The notes below the pieces were generated by a model. The model did no database searches. It was given only the letters and a program-made list of their open reading frames with translations, and had not been told where the DNA came from. This document shows, piece by piece, positions 1-8,556 of a stretch of DNA of 26,451 nt. Origin of the DNA: Hypsibius dujardini (lineage: Eukaryota; Tardigrada; Eutardigrada; Parachela; Hypsibiidae). The position numbers and the translations under genes were made by a program. Numbering within the stretch: position 1 is the stretch's first letter; each line of letters opens with the position of its first letter. The stretch spans positions 1 to 26,451 of the forward strand of contig LRSR01008945.1 in assembly GCA_001579985.1 (NCBI GenBank), in the 5' to 3' direction.

Positions 1-31
<31 letters not shown>
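1..31. repeat. (TGTC)n microsatellite at the window edge
   Basis: Perfect TGTC tetranucleotide run truncated by the left boundary. It lies 34 bp beyond the donor of the third visible exon of the minus-strand PRMT3-like gene, so it is probably intronic. Confidence 0.9.
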
Positions 32-64
32 GATTCCATTTGCCAGTGTATTCGGCAGTCATAC

Positions 65-968
65 CGTTTTCCGAATGAAATTGACCATCTTGACAATATC
101 CTCCGTAGGCAACAATCTCTTCTTCACCCATGCCGCCAGATCGCAACCGTGTTCGCTTTTACAGTGCTCCAAAATAACGTCAGGCAAATCGGCATCACGG
201 TTGCAGAAGAAGCAACAAACCGGGTCTGGCTGTAACACTTCGTCCTCCTCGCCGAAAAAGTCATCTACGTTGCACGTAGAACAAACCGATATCAGACAAC
301 CTCAATCTCAATTCCCAATTAATATCTTACTGCTGATTATAATATTATATCGTAGATATACATACCTGCTGGGTCTTCTTCGTCCGAGGAGGAGACATCC
401 CCGAAGCGGTCTGAAAAAATTAATAATAAATAACATAGAAATTAGATTTGTTTAAACTTATTTGGCGTATTGTATTTGAATTCAGACATGTTATTTAATG
501 TTATTTAATTTTTAAATAACAGTAACAGAAACCAACCAACCAATCAAAATCAAGTGTGCACATACTACCAATCAATCAATCAATCGACCGTATGCGTGCG
601 AATGGAAAACACAGACAATCGATCAATCAAGCAGCAATGTCTGTCAGCAATTCCCGGAGAATATTTCACACGTATTTCTTCGTAAGAGATTCCCGCACAG
701 CAAGAACGAAGGCGAATCTGATTAGCCTATTAACCCACCTTTCGCTTTTTCAGCGATACGCGATTTCAGCTCAACTGTTCCAGCAGTTTTCGGCGCGAAT
801 TCTTGATGAGCACCTTCAGACAACAACGTTTTCCTTCTTGTTCCGAAAATAATAATATTTCCACTCACTGCTAAATTTTGGTCCATCACCGGTGCTGCTT
901 CCCGAAATATTTGAGCGCGCCATGACAGATGGAAGCTCGACCAGATCAGGGACGCCGTTGTCGGACAT
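65..968 (-). CDS. PRMT3: PRMT3-like protein arginine N-methyltransferase, 5' part (three exons)
   Basis: Exons, reading on the minus strand: 968-869, 410-366 and 264-65, phases 1, 1 and 0; the gene continues past the left edge. Introns have GT-AG ends (donors GTGAG, GTATG, GTATG; acceptors TTTTCAG, ACGTAG). The visible 115 residues begin MSDNG, then carry an acidic serine stretch (about 38-57, SSSDEED and EEDE), then a C2H2 zinc finger: C66-x2-C69 and H82-CKSE-H87. The HCKSEH block and the following hydrophobic VNFIR match the substrate-binding zinc finger of PRMT3, a cytosolic type I arginine methyltransferase that modifies ribosomal protein S2 in known animals. The SAM-binding catalytic domain would lie outside the window. 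The family call rests on the zinc finger plus acidic N-terminus. The first exon is the weakest part: it is chosen because its phase joins cleanly, and the true start could lie elsewhere. Intron 1 (411-868) holds CAAT repeats and nothing else I recognise. Confidence 0.72.
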
Positions 969-1468
969 TTTCCTTCAGGGGCCTTTCCGAGAAGTCGCAA
1001 AAGGAAATTCCACTTACACGAAATCTGATTCCGATTGACAAATATGAATTTGAAAATGGATGAGATAAATTTTGAGGCAAGTTTGGAGACAATCGGTTAA
1101 GCGGTTTTTAATTCCGAGCTCGGAGACCTCGATGGGGGAATTGCGAAACTTACCTCTTGGGGGTCTTACATCGTTTCCGGGGTGTGGCTTAATACCGACC
1201 CCTGAGTTGTGAGATAAAGTGCCGAAAGAAGTACAGGCTGCTGCTTCATTAAGGGCCAACCTGTTTCAAGATTCCGTACTCGTACAGTCGCTAATGAGGT
1301 GCGGTGCTTGAAACGAGTGCATTCGAACTTTTTACCACAAGCGAAGCGTGTTATGATTTCCATCTCGTGCTGCGAACTGCGTCATTATTTAAATTGGATT
1401 TAGTTATCTGGAATTAGTTTTTCAGGCGATTTTTCGCGATTTTCATTTTTTTCGGGTGGGATTTTAAA
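969..1468. promoter_or_regulatory. Divergent intergenic region between PRMT3-like and CCDC124 genes
   Basis: The two start codons face away from each other across 500 bp with no other supported coding exon, so this must hold both 5' UTRs and both promoters if the PRMT3 first exon is right. I see no convincing TATA box for either gene. A GTAAGT-like donor on the minus strand near 1010-1016 could belong to a 5' UTR intron. Confidence 0.45.
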
Positions 1469-2768
1469 ATGCCGAAGAAAATGGGAGAAAATTCGAAGGC
1501 CGTGGAAGCGAAGGTAATACTCTTTTTCTGCTTTTATGAGTTTGGTTAGGAAGAAGGTTTCTCCCATTTTCAGGCACGAAAGGATCAAGTGCAGAAGGAG
1601 AAGCAAGCGCAAAAGGAGAAGGAAGAGGAGGACAAATTGTGGGAGGACGATGATAAGCATGTGGTGAAGAAGATGGAGCGAAAGGTAAAGTTAGCGAATG
1701 ATCGCTGCCTCTTCGTTTGCTTCATTTATTATGCTGATTGGGGACTGATTGATTGATTATGCTGATTTGGTTGAATTGTTTTTCTTCAGGCAAATAATAG
1801 TTTGATTGATTGATTGATAAATTTAGTGTATCATTTCGCCATTGCGGTGATCACTTTCAGGAGGACAAAGAAAAGAAGCAGCAAGAGGCTCTGCTACGGA
1901 AAAAGGAACGAGAGAAGTTACTGGAGGAGGAGATGGGAGCGTTGAAGAGCGCAAAAGTGGCGCCTGCGAAAGTCACGAAAGCCCAAATCGATGCCGAGGC
2001 TGATCGTCGAGAGAAGGTTTTGAAACAGGGTACGCTATGACTACAGTGTGTCACGTGTGTGTGCGCCTCTGCATCTCTGTTCGCCTGTCTCTTTTCCTGA
2101 ATCCTGTCTGTCTGTTTGTCTATCTATCTGTCCATCTGTTTGTCTGTCTGCTTGTCGGTCTGCTTGTCTGTCTGTTTATCTGTTTGCCTGTCTGTCTGTC
2201 TGTCTGTCTGTCTATCTGTCTATCAGTCCCTGTCGGCCTGTCTGTCTGTATGTCTGTCTGTCTGTCTTTCTGTCTGTCTGCCTGTCTGCCTGTCTGTGCT
2301 TGTCTGTCTGTCTGTCTGTCTATGTTCCTGTGTGTCTGTCAAAATCCCTAACAACCTCTCTGTATAGTTTATATTTTTTTTTCACAGACAAGCCGAAGGA
2401 GTCAGATGTAGTGGCCCTCGATGAGACAGTCCCAATCTCGGAAAATGTTAACCGCATCGTGCACGAGGGTCATTCTGCCCGAGACGTCGAAGAAGCCCTT
2501 TCTATCCTGAGGTAAGGAGGGCACGTTTTTTGCTCTTGCACGGCCTATGATGTTGTCTCTGTACTGCAATTCAAAAGTTAAAACGGTGCCCAGTCTTGAC
2601 GCGAAGACTGGTTACCTTTTGGGATTGGGAAAAATTTTGACAACAGAAGAGAAAACGTACTGATAGACGGTTTCGTCCCAGCAAGTCAACCAGACAGGCA
2701 GACAAATAAGTATATTGATAGACAGACAAGAGGCAGGCAGACAAACAGACAGACATACACACAGACAC

Positions 2769-2799
<31 letters not shown>

Positions 2800-3046
2800 T
2801 GTGAAGTGTCTCTAATGTGTTCCTTGTTTTTGTAGTGTTCAGGAGAATCCGTCTGATATAGACAAGCACCCCGAGAAGCGTGTTCGCGCTGCCTATTCTA
2901 CCTTCGAGGAGCGAGAGATGGTCCGTCTCAAGGCCGAATACCCCAATTTCCGGCTTTCTCAGCTAAAGCAAATGCTGAAGAAGGAGTGGCAAAAATCGCC
3001 AGACAACCCTTTCAATCAACCGACTCGAAGCTTTAATACCAAGTAG
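1469..3046 (+). CDS. CCDC124: CCDC124/Lso2-type coiled-coil ribosome-associated protein
   Basis: Five exons: 1469-1513, 1574-1684, 1861-2029, 2388-2511 and 2836-3046, all with GT-AG introns, giving 219 residues (human family member about 223). The N-terminus MPKK plus ENSKA, the lysine/glutamate coiled coil (about 16-105) with the WEDDDKHV block, the central ENVNR motif and the C-terminal RLSQLKQMLKKEW plus SPDNPFNQ are all hallmark positions of CCDC124. In yeast and human the Lso2/CCDC124 family binds idle 80S ribosomes at the tRNA/GTPase-centre region and supports restart after dormancy; CCDC124 has also been linked to centrosome/midbody. The start is fixed by the conserved MPKK. Introns 3 and 4 carry long tetranucleotide tracts (2096-2345 and 2688-2800) of opposite strand sense. 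No AATAAA is obvious in the 200 bp downstream. Confidence 0.93.
1745..1825. repeat. GATT-rich stretches in CCDC124 intron 2
   Basis: Short runs of GATT separated by unique sequence inside the 176-bp intron 2. The same motif recurs around 570-640, 4500-4640, 17100-17880 and 24785-24910. Confidence 0.6.
2096..2345. repeat. Degenerate (TGTC/TCTG)n tract in CCDC124 intron 3
   Basis: About 250 bp of TCTG with single-base interruptions fills most of intron 3 (2030-2387), ending about 40 bp before the acceptor. It is pyrimidine-rich on the sense strand. Confidence 0.95.
2688..2800. repeat. (CAGA)n tract in CCDC124 intron 4
   Basis: The complement of the tract in intron 3: CAGA/GACA units on the sense strand, purine-rich, ending 35 bp before the acceptor at 2835. 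The intron is 2512-2835. Confidence 0.95.
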
Positions 3047-3238
3047 CTTTCCTTTCTTTCCTCACTGGAAATTGTTCTCAGGCTCGCTCATGTCACGCAT
3101 GTTGACCGGTTTTTTTAGACTCCTTTTTTGGTGTGTTAGTCTTGGACATGTTTGAAAACGTTCCCACTACCGTGGTGGGCCTAAATCACGGTCATGCGTA
3201 CTTTCTCCTCATTGTAATGTAATGTAATGTACTGAATG

Positions 3239-3387
3239 TACTGTACGTTCGCGTTAGACAGGGACAGTCGTAGTGGAGTGGACCGTGTGCACGGCTGTGT
3301 GCACCGTACACACACCACAAGCGTCGCGTGGCCGATTAAACGTTCCACAGCTCGTGCTCTGTCCCTGTCTAACGCGACAATACAGTA
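3239..3387 (+). mobile_element. Small MITE-like element, copy 1
   Basis: About 149 bp bounded by inverted repeats: TACTGTA then TCGCGTTAGACAGGGACAG at the left and its complement at 3359-3387. A second copy lies at 3677-3822 in reverse orientation, and internal sequence is shared as well as the ends, for instance CGTTTAATCGGCCACGCG in copy 2 against its complement in copy 1. No coding capacity. It is preceded by a short run of AATGT/GTAAT pentamers (3213-3234). No clear target-site duplication was found. Confidence 0.85.
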
Positions 3388-3676
3388 ACAATTCACGGAC
3401 TCCAGGAATGAAAATACGCGTTCACTCCAATTGGAGGTGGAATTAGATGAAATGGAAATGAAAAATAGTGTTATTTAAATTAGATTTATTTTAATTTGAT
3501 ATTGTCTGTGCGTTAATTTAGTTAAAATATTACGTAAATTTACATCCGGAAGCAAAGTTTTTTTTATAGCCTGCAGCCTTGTGGTGACAAATTGTCTTTT
3601 GAAAATCGAGCGTCCCATTAACTCGCCAGACACTGAGTGAGCCGATTTAAAAGCGATTTTGGACGTTGAGCCGAAA

Positions 3677-3822
3677 TACTGTTTTTCGCGTTAGGCAGGG
3701 ACAGGGTACGAGCTGTGGAACGTTTAATCGGCCACGCGGTGCTTCTGCTGTGTGTACGGTGCACACAGCCATGCACACGTTCCACTCCAGTACAACTGTC
3801 CCTGTCTAACTCGAAATTACGT
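3677..3822 (-). mobile_element. Small MITE-like element, copy 2 (inverted)
   Basis: Reverse-oriented sibling of the 3239-3387 element. The core TCGCG...CGA interval measures 129 bp in both copies. The inner 19-bp terminal repeat is conserved with one or two differences per end; the outermost bases (TACTGT against TACGTA) have diverged. Together the copies form a widely spaced inverted pair upstream of the LEA-like gene. Confidence 0.83.
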
Positions 3823-3861
3823 ACAGATTTCCCCCCATGCAAAATCGACAATTGCGGTTGA

Positions 3862-4040
3862 TCAGGAATCCAATTCCAATTTGGAATGTAGTATTGGAAT
3901 ATTCCAAATTCCAAATGGAATTGGAATTAGCACTTCAATCAGTTGCGTTGCATCAATTCCACTACCAACTGGAGTTTCATCGGTTCCTCTAGAATTCAAT
4001 TCCCACTCCACTCAATTCCATTCCATAAGATGGAATTTCC
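3862..4040. repeat. GGAAT/ATTCC short-palindrome cluster
   Basis: Many copies of ATTCC and its complement GGAAT in both orientations, including a perfect GGAATATTCC at 3896-3905. It lies between MITE copy 2 and the proximal promoter of the LEA-like gene. The 3896-3905 palindrome has the GAA-NN-TTC spacing of a heat-shock element half-site pair, but the cluster could simply be a degenerate simple repeat. Confidence 0.6.
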
Positions 4041-4140
4041 ATTCGCATTTACGGTATAGCCGCCTGTTTTGGGATTTTCCACTGCACCGGTCAGTTCGGT
4101 TTGTTCCGCTCTCCCCCTCCCTGCCACACGGAAAACAATC

Positions 4141-4159
4141 CCATTGGCCCCATTTAAAA
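4141..4159 (+). promoter_or_regulatory. Putative CCAAT and TATA-like elements of the LEA-like gene
   Basis: CCATTGG (inverse CCAAT box) at 4141-4147 is followed by TTTAAAA at 4153-4159, about 110 bp before the start codon. A transcription start near 4180-4190, with the TCATTT around 4178-4183, would fit a TATA-like spacing. Position and motif are the only evidence. Confidence 0.45.
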
Positions 4160-4269
4160 CCCCCGACAGCGCGCATCTCATTTCTTTCACTTCAAACTCA
4201 CGAAATATTTTCTTCTCTTTCAATTTCGAATAAGTTTTTCCTCGACCGTAACAATTATAAATCGCAATC

Positions 4270-6089
4270 ATGTTTCTAGCACGCAATGTCAGTCGAGTTG
4301 CCCTGCGCAGTGCCAGTCTTTCGCCTGCCGCCATTCCCCAGCAACAACATGCTGGTGTCGCGGCCGTTTACGCCGTCCGATTCGCCAGTTCTTCGGGATC
4401 CGGCCGGCCAGCGGACAACTGGGCCGAGTCGCAGAAGGAGAAAGCCAAGGCCGGACTCAAAGACGCCCAGGTAAAATTCAATCAATGAGTCCTTTGGTCG
4501 GCTGATTGATTGATTGATCGTCTGATTGATTGGTTGACTGATTGTGCGATTGATCGGTTGATTGATCGTCTGATGGATTGGTTCATTTATTGCCCAATTG
4601 ATTGGTTGATTAGTCTTGTGATTGATTGGTTGATTGTCTGATTTTTCGTTTATTTTAGTTTTTAACTGTTCCTCTCATTCGTTCGTTTTCGTTAAGCTGT
4701 AATTTTAATTACTAATTATAACTTTGTTTGGCATTATATTTTTCTTGATTAGGTAGCTGTGGAATTTTGCTTTAGGTAGACTGAGTGGAGGTTATGTTTA
4801 GTTCGCGACAACAACCATTTTTCCACTGGGGAAATTGAGCAAATGTGATGTAGGTCACTGATGCATTGATTGATTGCCTGACTTGCTACGAATAAGTTGA
4901 ATTTCGTTGAATTCAAAGGGTGATTGATTGGTTGGTTGATTGACTGGTGCTTCCGAGTTTCCCTTGGGGAAATTTTTTGTTTTATCGAAACTGCAATTAT
5001 TAATATCTTTTTTCTCAACATGCGATATGGTTAGCTTGAAATTTAGTCTTAACAGTTCCCGTCACGTCAATCCTTAATGAAAGGTATCCTATTCCTAAAT
5101 AAGGTAGTCGCCTACACCGACATCATCGATCGATCGTTTGATTGATTGGATTTTTTCCTCGGTTTATCTGTATGTATGTATGTCTGTCTCTCTTTCTCTG
5201 TTTGTTTGTCTGTCTGTCTGTCTGTTGCCTGTTGTCTATCCCTCGGTGTCTGTCTCTCTATTTGCCTTTGTCTGTTGGTGTGCTGCTGTATGTCTAATAT
5301 TTTTACTTTGTCCTTTTTTCTACGAACGCTTTAACAGTGCTTCGTTGTTGCAATTTTTAGGCGGAAGTCGGTAAAGTCGCCCGAGAAGTGAAAGACAAAG
5401 CAGCCGGCGGAATCGAACAAGCCAAAGACGCGGTGAAACAGGGCGCCAACGATCTCAAGCGCAGCGGCAGTCGCACCTTCGAGAACGCCAAGGATGACAT
5501 CCAGGCAAAGGCCCAACACGCCAAGTCGGACTTGAAGGGTGCCAAGCACCAGGCTGAGGGTGTGGTGGAGAACGTCAAGGAGGCCGCCGAGAACGCCTGG
5601 GAGAAGACCAAGGATGTGGCGGAAAACCTTAAGGACAAGGTCCAGTCACCCGGTGGACTGGCCGACAAGGCCGCGAATGCCTGGGAGACAGTCAAGGATC
5701 GGGCACAGGATGCGGCAAGTGAAGTCAAGCATAAGGCTGGAGATTTGAAGGACAAGGCGCAGCAGGTGATCCACGACGCCACGACACAATCGGGAGACAA
5801 TCGGAAGCAAGACCAGCAGGTTTGTCTGCTACTGCAACAAACAGGCAGACGGTCAGACAGGCAGGCAGTCAAACAGACAGACAGTCAGACGGAGAGTCGG
5901 GCAGTCAGACGGAGAGTCAGACAGGCAGGTAGGCAGACAGACAAGCTGAAGGACTGACGGAGAGACAGACAAACGAACTTGGGAAGCACCTGGCGTGAAC
6001 TTCTGTTGACTGACTGTTCATTGTTTTTGCAGCAGCGACGGGACAGTCAAGGATCGCAGTCGGGCCAGAATTCCAGGAGTCGAAACTGA
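4270..6089 (+). CDS. Mitochondria-targeted group-3 LEA-like protein
   Basis: Three exons: 4270-4470, 5361-5819 and 6033-6089, all phase 0 with GT-AG introns; 238 residues. Residues 1 to about 40 (MFLARNVSR, then Arg/Ala/Ser-rich and no acidic residue) look like a mitochondrial presequence. From about 50 to 218 the protein is Lys/Ala/Glu/Asp-rich with alternating charges and repeated 11-mer-like segments (KDKAAGGIEQAKDAV, AAENAWEKTKDVAENLKDKV, KHKAGDLKDKAQQV), the amphipathic-helix pattern of group-3 LEA (LEA_4) proteins. Known members are heat-soluble, disordered when hydrated, and protect organelle contents during drying. It resembles in architecture the tardigrade mitochondrial LEA proteins; I cannot verify orthology. 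The last exon adds a short Arg/Ser/Gln tail. The acceptor at 6032 is a CAGCAG tandem, allowing loss of one Gln. If intron 2 is retained the frame stays open to a stop at 5955-5957, replacing the tail with repeat-encoded sequence. CATAAA near 6116 may serve polyadenylation. Confidence 0.85.
4500..4640. repeat. (GATT)n-rich tract in LEA-like intron 1
   Basis: Imperfect GATTGATTGATT/TGATTGGTT sequence starts about 30 bp after the donor of the 890-bp intron 1. Confidence 0.85.
5160..5290. repeat. (TCTG)n tract in LEA-like intron 1
   Basis: Degenerate TGTC/TATG/TTTG tetranucleotides in the 3' part of intron 1, pyrimidine/T-rich on the sense strand and ending about 70 bp before the acceptor. Confidence 0.85.
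5829..5970. repeat. (CAGA)n tract filling LEA-like intron 2
   Basis: CAGACAGG/CAGT units begin about 20 bp after the donor and occupy most of the 213-bp intron 2. The sense strand is purine-rich, opposite to the tract in intron 1. Confidence 0.85.
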
Positions 6090-6595
6090 GGCGTTGTGTT
6101 GTACATTCAAGGTCTCATAAACCATTTTAAGAACAGTTCAGATGTTCTCGGTCGTGTCGAACTATGACTTTATGAAAATGTTCCAAAATTCGCTATGAAC
6201 TCGTTGTCCGTTATTCTTATACACTCTTGTTCGGCTAATTAATGAGCTATAACTTTTGAGTAGCATTTACACTGGCCATTGGCCAGGCATCTTTCTCTCC
6301 GTTTATTCGGGCCTCTTGAGAAGTGACTCATGTCATCGTGTGAGTGGAGTAAATTTGCAGCTCTCTTTGAGATGGTCGCGACGTTCGTCTGAAGCCATTA
6401 TTGATGGTCAACGAAGGTGAAATTAGGACATCCGACGGTTTAATTTGCCGTCAACGATTCAGTGTCCATGCTTCTCTCATTGTGCGAAGTCTGTGATCTC
6501 CTTCAGTTCTTAGTTTTCGTCAGTTTTTTTTGCTGTGGCGCAGAAGCGTTAGCCACACACAGAGATTCAGTTCTTCAAAGCTGGGAAACGCCGAA
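6090..6595. other. Intergenic, LEA-like gene to glycine-rich gene
   Basis: Holds the 3' UTR of the LEA-like gene and the upstream region of the next gene. I see no further ORF with family features and no convincing TATA box. Confidence 0.5.
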
Positions 6596-6894
6596 ATGTC
6601 TCCGTTATTTTATCTGTGCGGTGCGGTGCTCCTTGGATCCTCAGCTTTAGGTAAGCCACCAGATTAAAACTATTTCGTGATTTGTTATGGAACAGATGGC
6701 AGATTAACAGGAAATCAGACGCACAGACAGACAAACAAATAGGCTGACATACAAACAGGCAGACAAACAAACAGAAATAGACTGGAAGAAAGATGGGCAC
6801 GCATATAGGCAGGTAGGCAGGCAGACCGACAGACATCCAGACAAACAGACATCCAGGCAGACAGACAGACAGACAGACAGGCAGNCAGGCAGGC

Positions 6895-6934
<40 letters not shown>

Positions 6935-7552
6935 CGATAGACAGACATCCAGAGAGACAGGCCGGCAGGCAGTCAAAAAGACAGATAGAATATTCTCTTT
7001 CAGTTCTCGTGGGTGCACAATATGACGGCGGTTTCTACAACGACGGTGGGTCTGGAAGTTATGGCGGATCCCCCAGCGGATATGGAGGCGATCCTCGAGG
7101 TTACGGCGGCAGTGGCGGTTACGGTGGTGGCAGTGGTGGTTACGGTGGTGGCAGTGGCGGTTACGGTGGTGGCAGTGGCGGTTACGGTGGCGGTGGCTAC
7201 GGAGGGTACCAAGTTTCTTTTTCAGCTCATTGAAACAAATTCATATTAAACTTAACTCTCGTCTAACAGTGGCGGCTACGGTGGCGGCGGTTACGGCGGT
7301 GGCGGACTCGGTTTCGGCGGCTTCGGATTAGGACTTCCCCTGTTCCCGTTTATCAACCCTTACATCAGTCTGACCCTCGGTCGCCGACCGAACAAATGGA
7401 AGAACAACTACATGTACTACAACGGCGACTACGACGGCTACATCCCCACCACGACACCGCAACCGACCACCGCTTACGTCCCCTACACCGGCAGTTCGTC
7501 ATACAACGCCACCGGCTATATGGGCTCTTACGGCACCGGTTACGGACGATGA
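6596..7552 (+). CDS. Secreted glycine/tyrosine-rich structural-type protein
   Basis: Exons 6596-6650, 7004-7205 and 7270-7552 (phases 1 and 2, GT-AG introns) encode 179 residues. Residues 1-23 form a signal peptide (hydrophobic core then VGA, predicted cleavage before Q24). Residues about 25-105 are repeats of GGYGGGS and GGYGGG interrupted by the first intron-3 junction, followed by a hydrophobic glycine segment (GLGFGGFGLGLPLFPF). The C-terminal 75 residues are different: NPYISLTLGRRP, a tyrosine-rich block with NNYMYYNGDY, a Thr/Pro stretch and an N-glycosylation site (NAT). The pattern is that of cuticle, silk-like, shell or adhesive glycine-rich proteins; composition drives convergent similarity, so no family is claimed. 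The second intron is only 64 bp, while the first (353 bp) is mostly CAGA repeat. Confidence 0.82.
6710..6985. repeat. (CAGA)n tract in intron 1 of the glycine-rich gene
   Basis: About 275 bp of CAGA/CAGG tetranucleotides ending about 18 bp before the acceptor. It contains the window's only ambiguous base, n at 6885, so copy number here may be misassembled. Confidence 0.95.
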
Positions 7553-8436
7553 AAACACTCTCATCTGATTAGCAAGTGCGTGTGAAACGGATGAAGCCGC
7601 CCTTTGCTTCGTTTTTTCTCTTCACAAAGCTGGATATGCATAATGCGGGTCTCTAGAGGGCGCTGGTCGCTCAATGTCCGGACTCAATAATCAAAGTTCA
7701 AATTATACTCCCAAACATCCAATTTCGTAAAGACACTTGTTGTCGTCGTCCTGGTGGGTAGCTGCAGTACCTCCCGACGTAACCTCAACGATACGACGAT
7801 AACAGAATTAAGTCCAGGGTCTCGTTTAGGATCCTTACAAGTCGGTACCAGGACTCTCCCCCCCCCCTCCCCCCACCCTATCATGAGGGGTCCTGGTTCC
7901 GAGTTCTCATTGATCGGCAGAAAATGGGGCGTAACGGGGGGATCTTCCCGTCGCCTTTAAAGGCCTTGCCGTGAATTAGGACGCACTCTAGAGATGAACG
8001 TTGATTGGCGAAAAAAACGCCAAGACAAAGCTATCTAGTTGTTTCAGTGTTTCAACGATAACTGAACGGATTTCCAAGGTGCCCTTTTTTCGGGCGAGCA
8101 AAATCGGTGAACTTTGCCAGCGAGTTCAACGGAGATGAACCTTCCTTCCATTCACTGCTTGCCAACACTTCGAAGACGCCGGTATAGAGAAACGTCATTT
8201 GAAGCGCGGTGGCTGTACACAATCATGACGAGCGGTGAAGCCGAACAAACCCGTTTATGTTAACATGCAGTCAACTTTTCCAAACAACAAAAATTCAAAA
8301 ATGACACAAACTTTAGCCAAACAATTGGTGCTGCTGGTGTGGTGTGTACAAACTTGGCCTACAGGATGAGGAACGGAGAGGAGGGTACCAAGGTGGAGGT
8401 AACTGCCAACTTCATCGGGTGTATCATTGTCTGCCA
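7553..8436. other. Intergenic, glycine-rich gene to poly-serine gene
   Basis: No ORF with recognisable features. It contains a mini copy of an inverted-repeat element (7815-7905), a homopolymer C run (about 7858-7873) and a small perfect stem TTGGCG/CGCCAA with a seven-A loop at 8005-8023. Confidence 0.5.
7815..7905. mobile_element. Deletion derivative of the 10552-11045 TIR element
   Basis: CAGGGTCTCGTTTAGG with CCTTACAAGTCGGTACCAGGA matches the left terminus of the element at 10552 with few changes; then comes a C-run and an inverted GGGGTCCTGGTTCCGAG. The interior is almost absent, leaving about 90 bp that can fold on itself. Confidence 0.65.
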
Positions 8437-8445
8437 TATAAAAGG
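8437..8445 (+). promoter_or_regulatory. TATA box of the poly-serine protein gene
   Basis: TATAAAAGG is a consensus TATA box 111 bp upstream of the start codon used for the 8557-9700 gene. It predicts transcription from about 8467 and a 90-nt 5' UTR. This argues against using the upstream in-frame extension of the ORF. Confidence 0.7.
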
Positions 8446-8556
8446 CTTAGCTTCCTTCAAGATGCGAAGTTTTCAAGGCTTTTGTTTCCAAAACCTTTCC
8501 TGAATTTTACTGTAGCTCCTTCGTTCCCTTGTCCCTTTCTTTCAGTAACCAAGGTG

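Noticed and set aside
722-1000. 92-residue minus-strand ORF overlapping the PRMT3 first exon
   Set aside because: No family features. The other frame gives a start codon, GT donor and correct phase into the acidic PRMT3 exon.
2037-2515. Cys/Leu/Ser-rich ORFs through the TCTG tract, and similar ones at 6704-7018, 14048-14429, 15323-15811 and 20889-21338
   Set aside because: These are translations of tetranucleotide repeats. A 4-bp unit without stops stays open in several frames, and they overlap introns of real genes.
3181-3396. Arg/Thr/Cys-rich ORFs in the 3.2-3.9 kb region
   Set aside because: They correspond to the palindromic MITE copies and appear in mirrored form at both copies; no coding signature.
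7013-7249. Alternative-frame Ala/Val/Thr ORFs over the Gly-rich exon, on both strands
   Set aside because: They are shadows of the GGYGGGS repeat. Only the glycine frame joins to a signal-peptide exon and a downstream exon in phase.
8344-8556. Upstream in-frame extension of the poly-serine ORF (71 extra codons)
   Set aside because: A consensus TATA box lies inside it at 8437, and the internal ATG at 8557 starts a perfect signal peptide.
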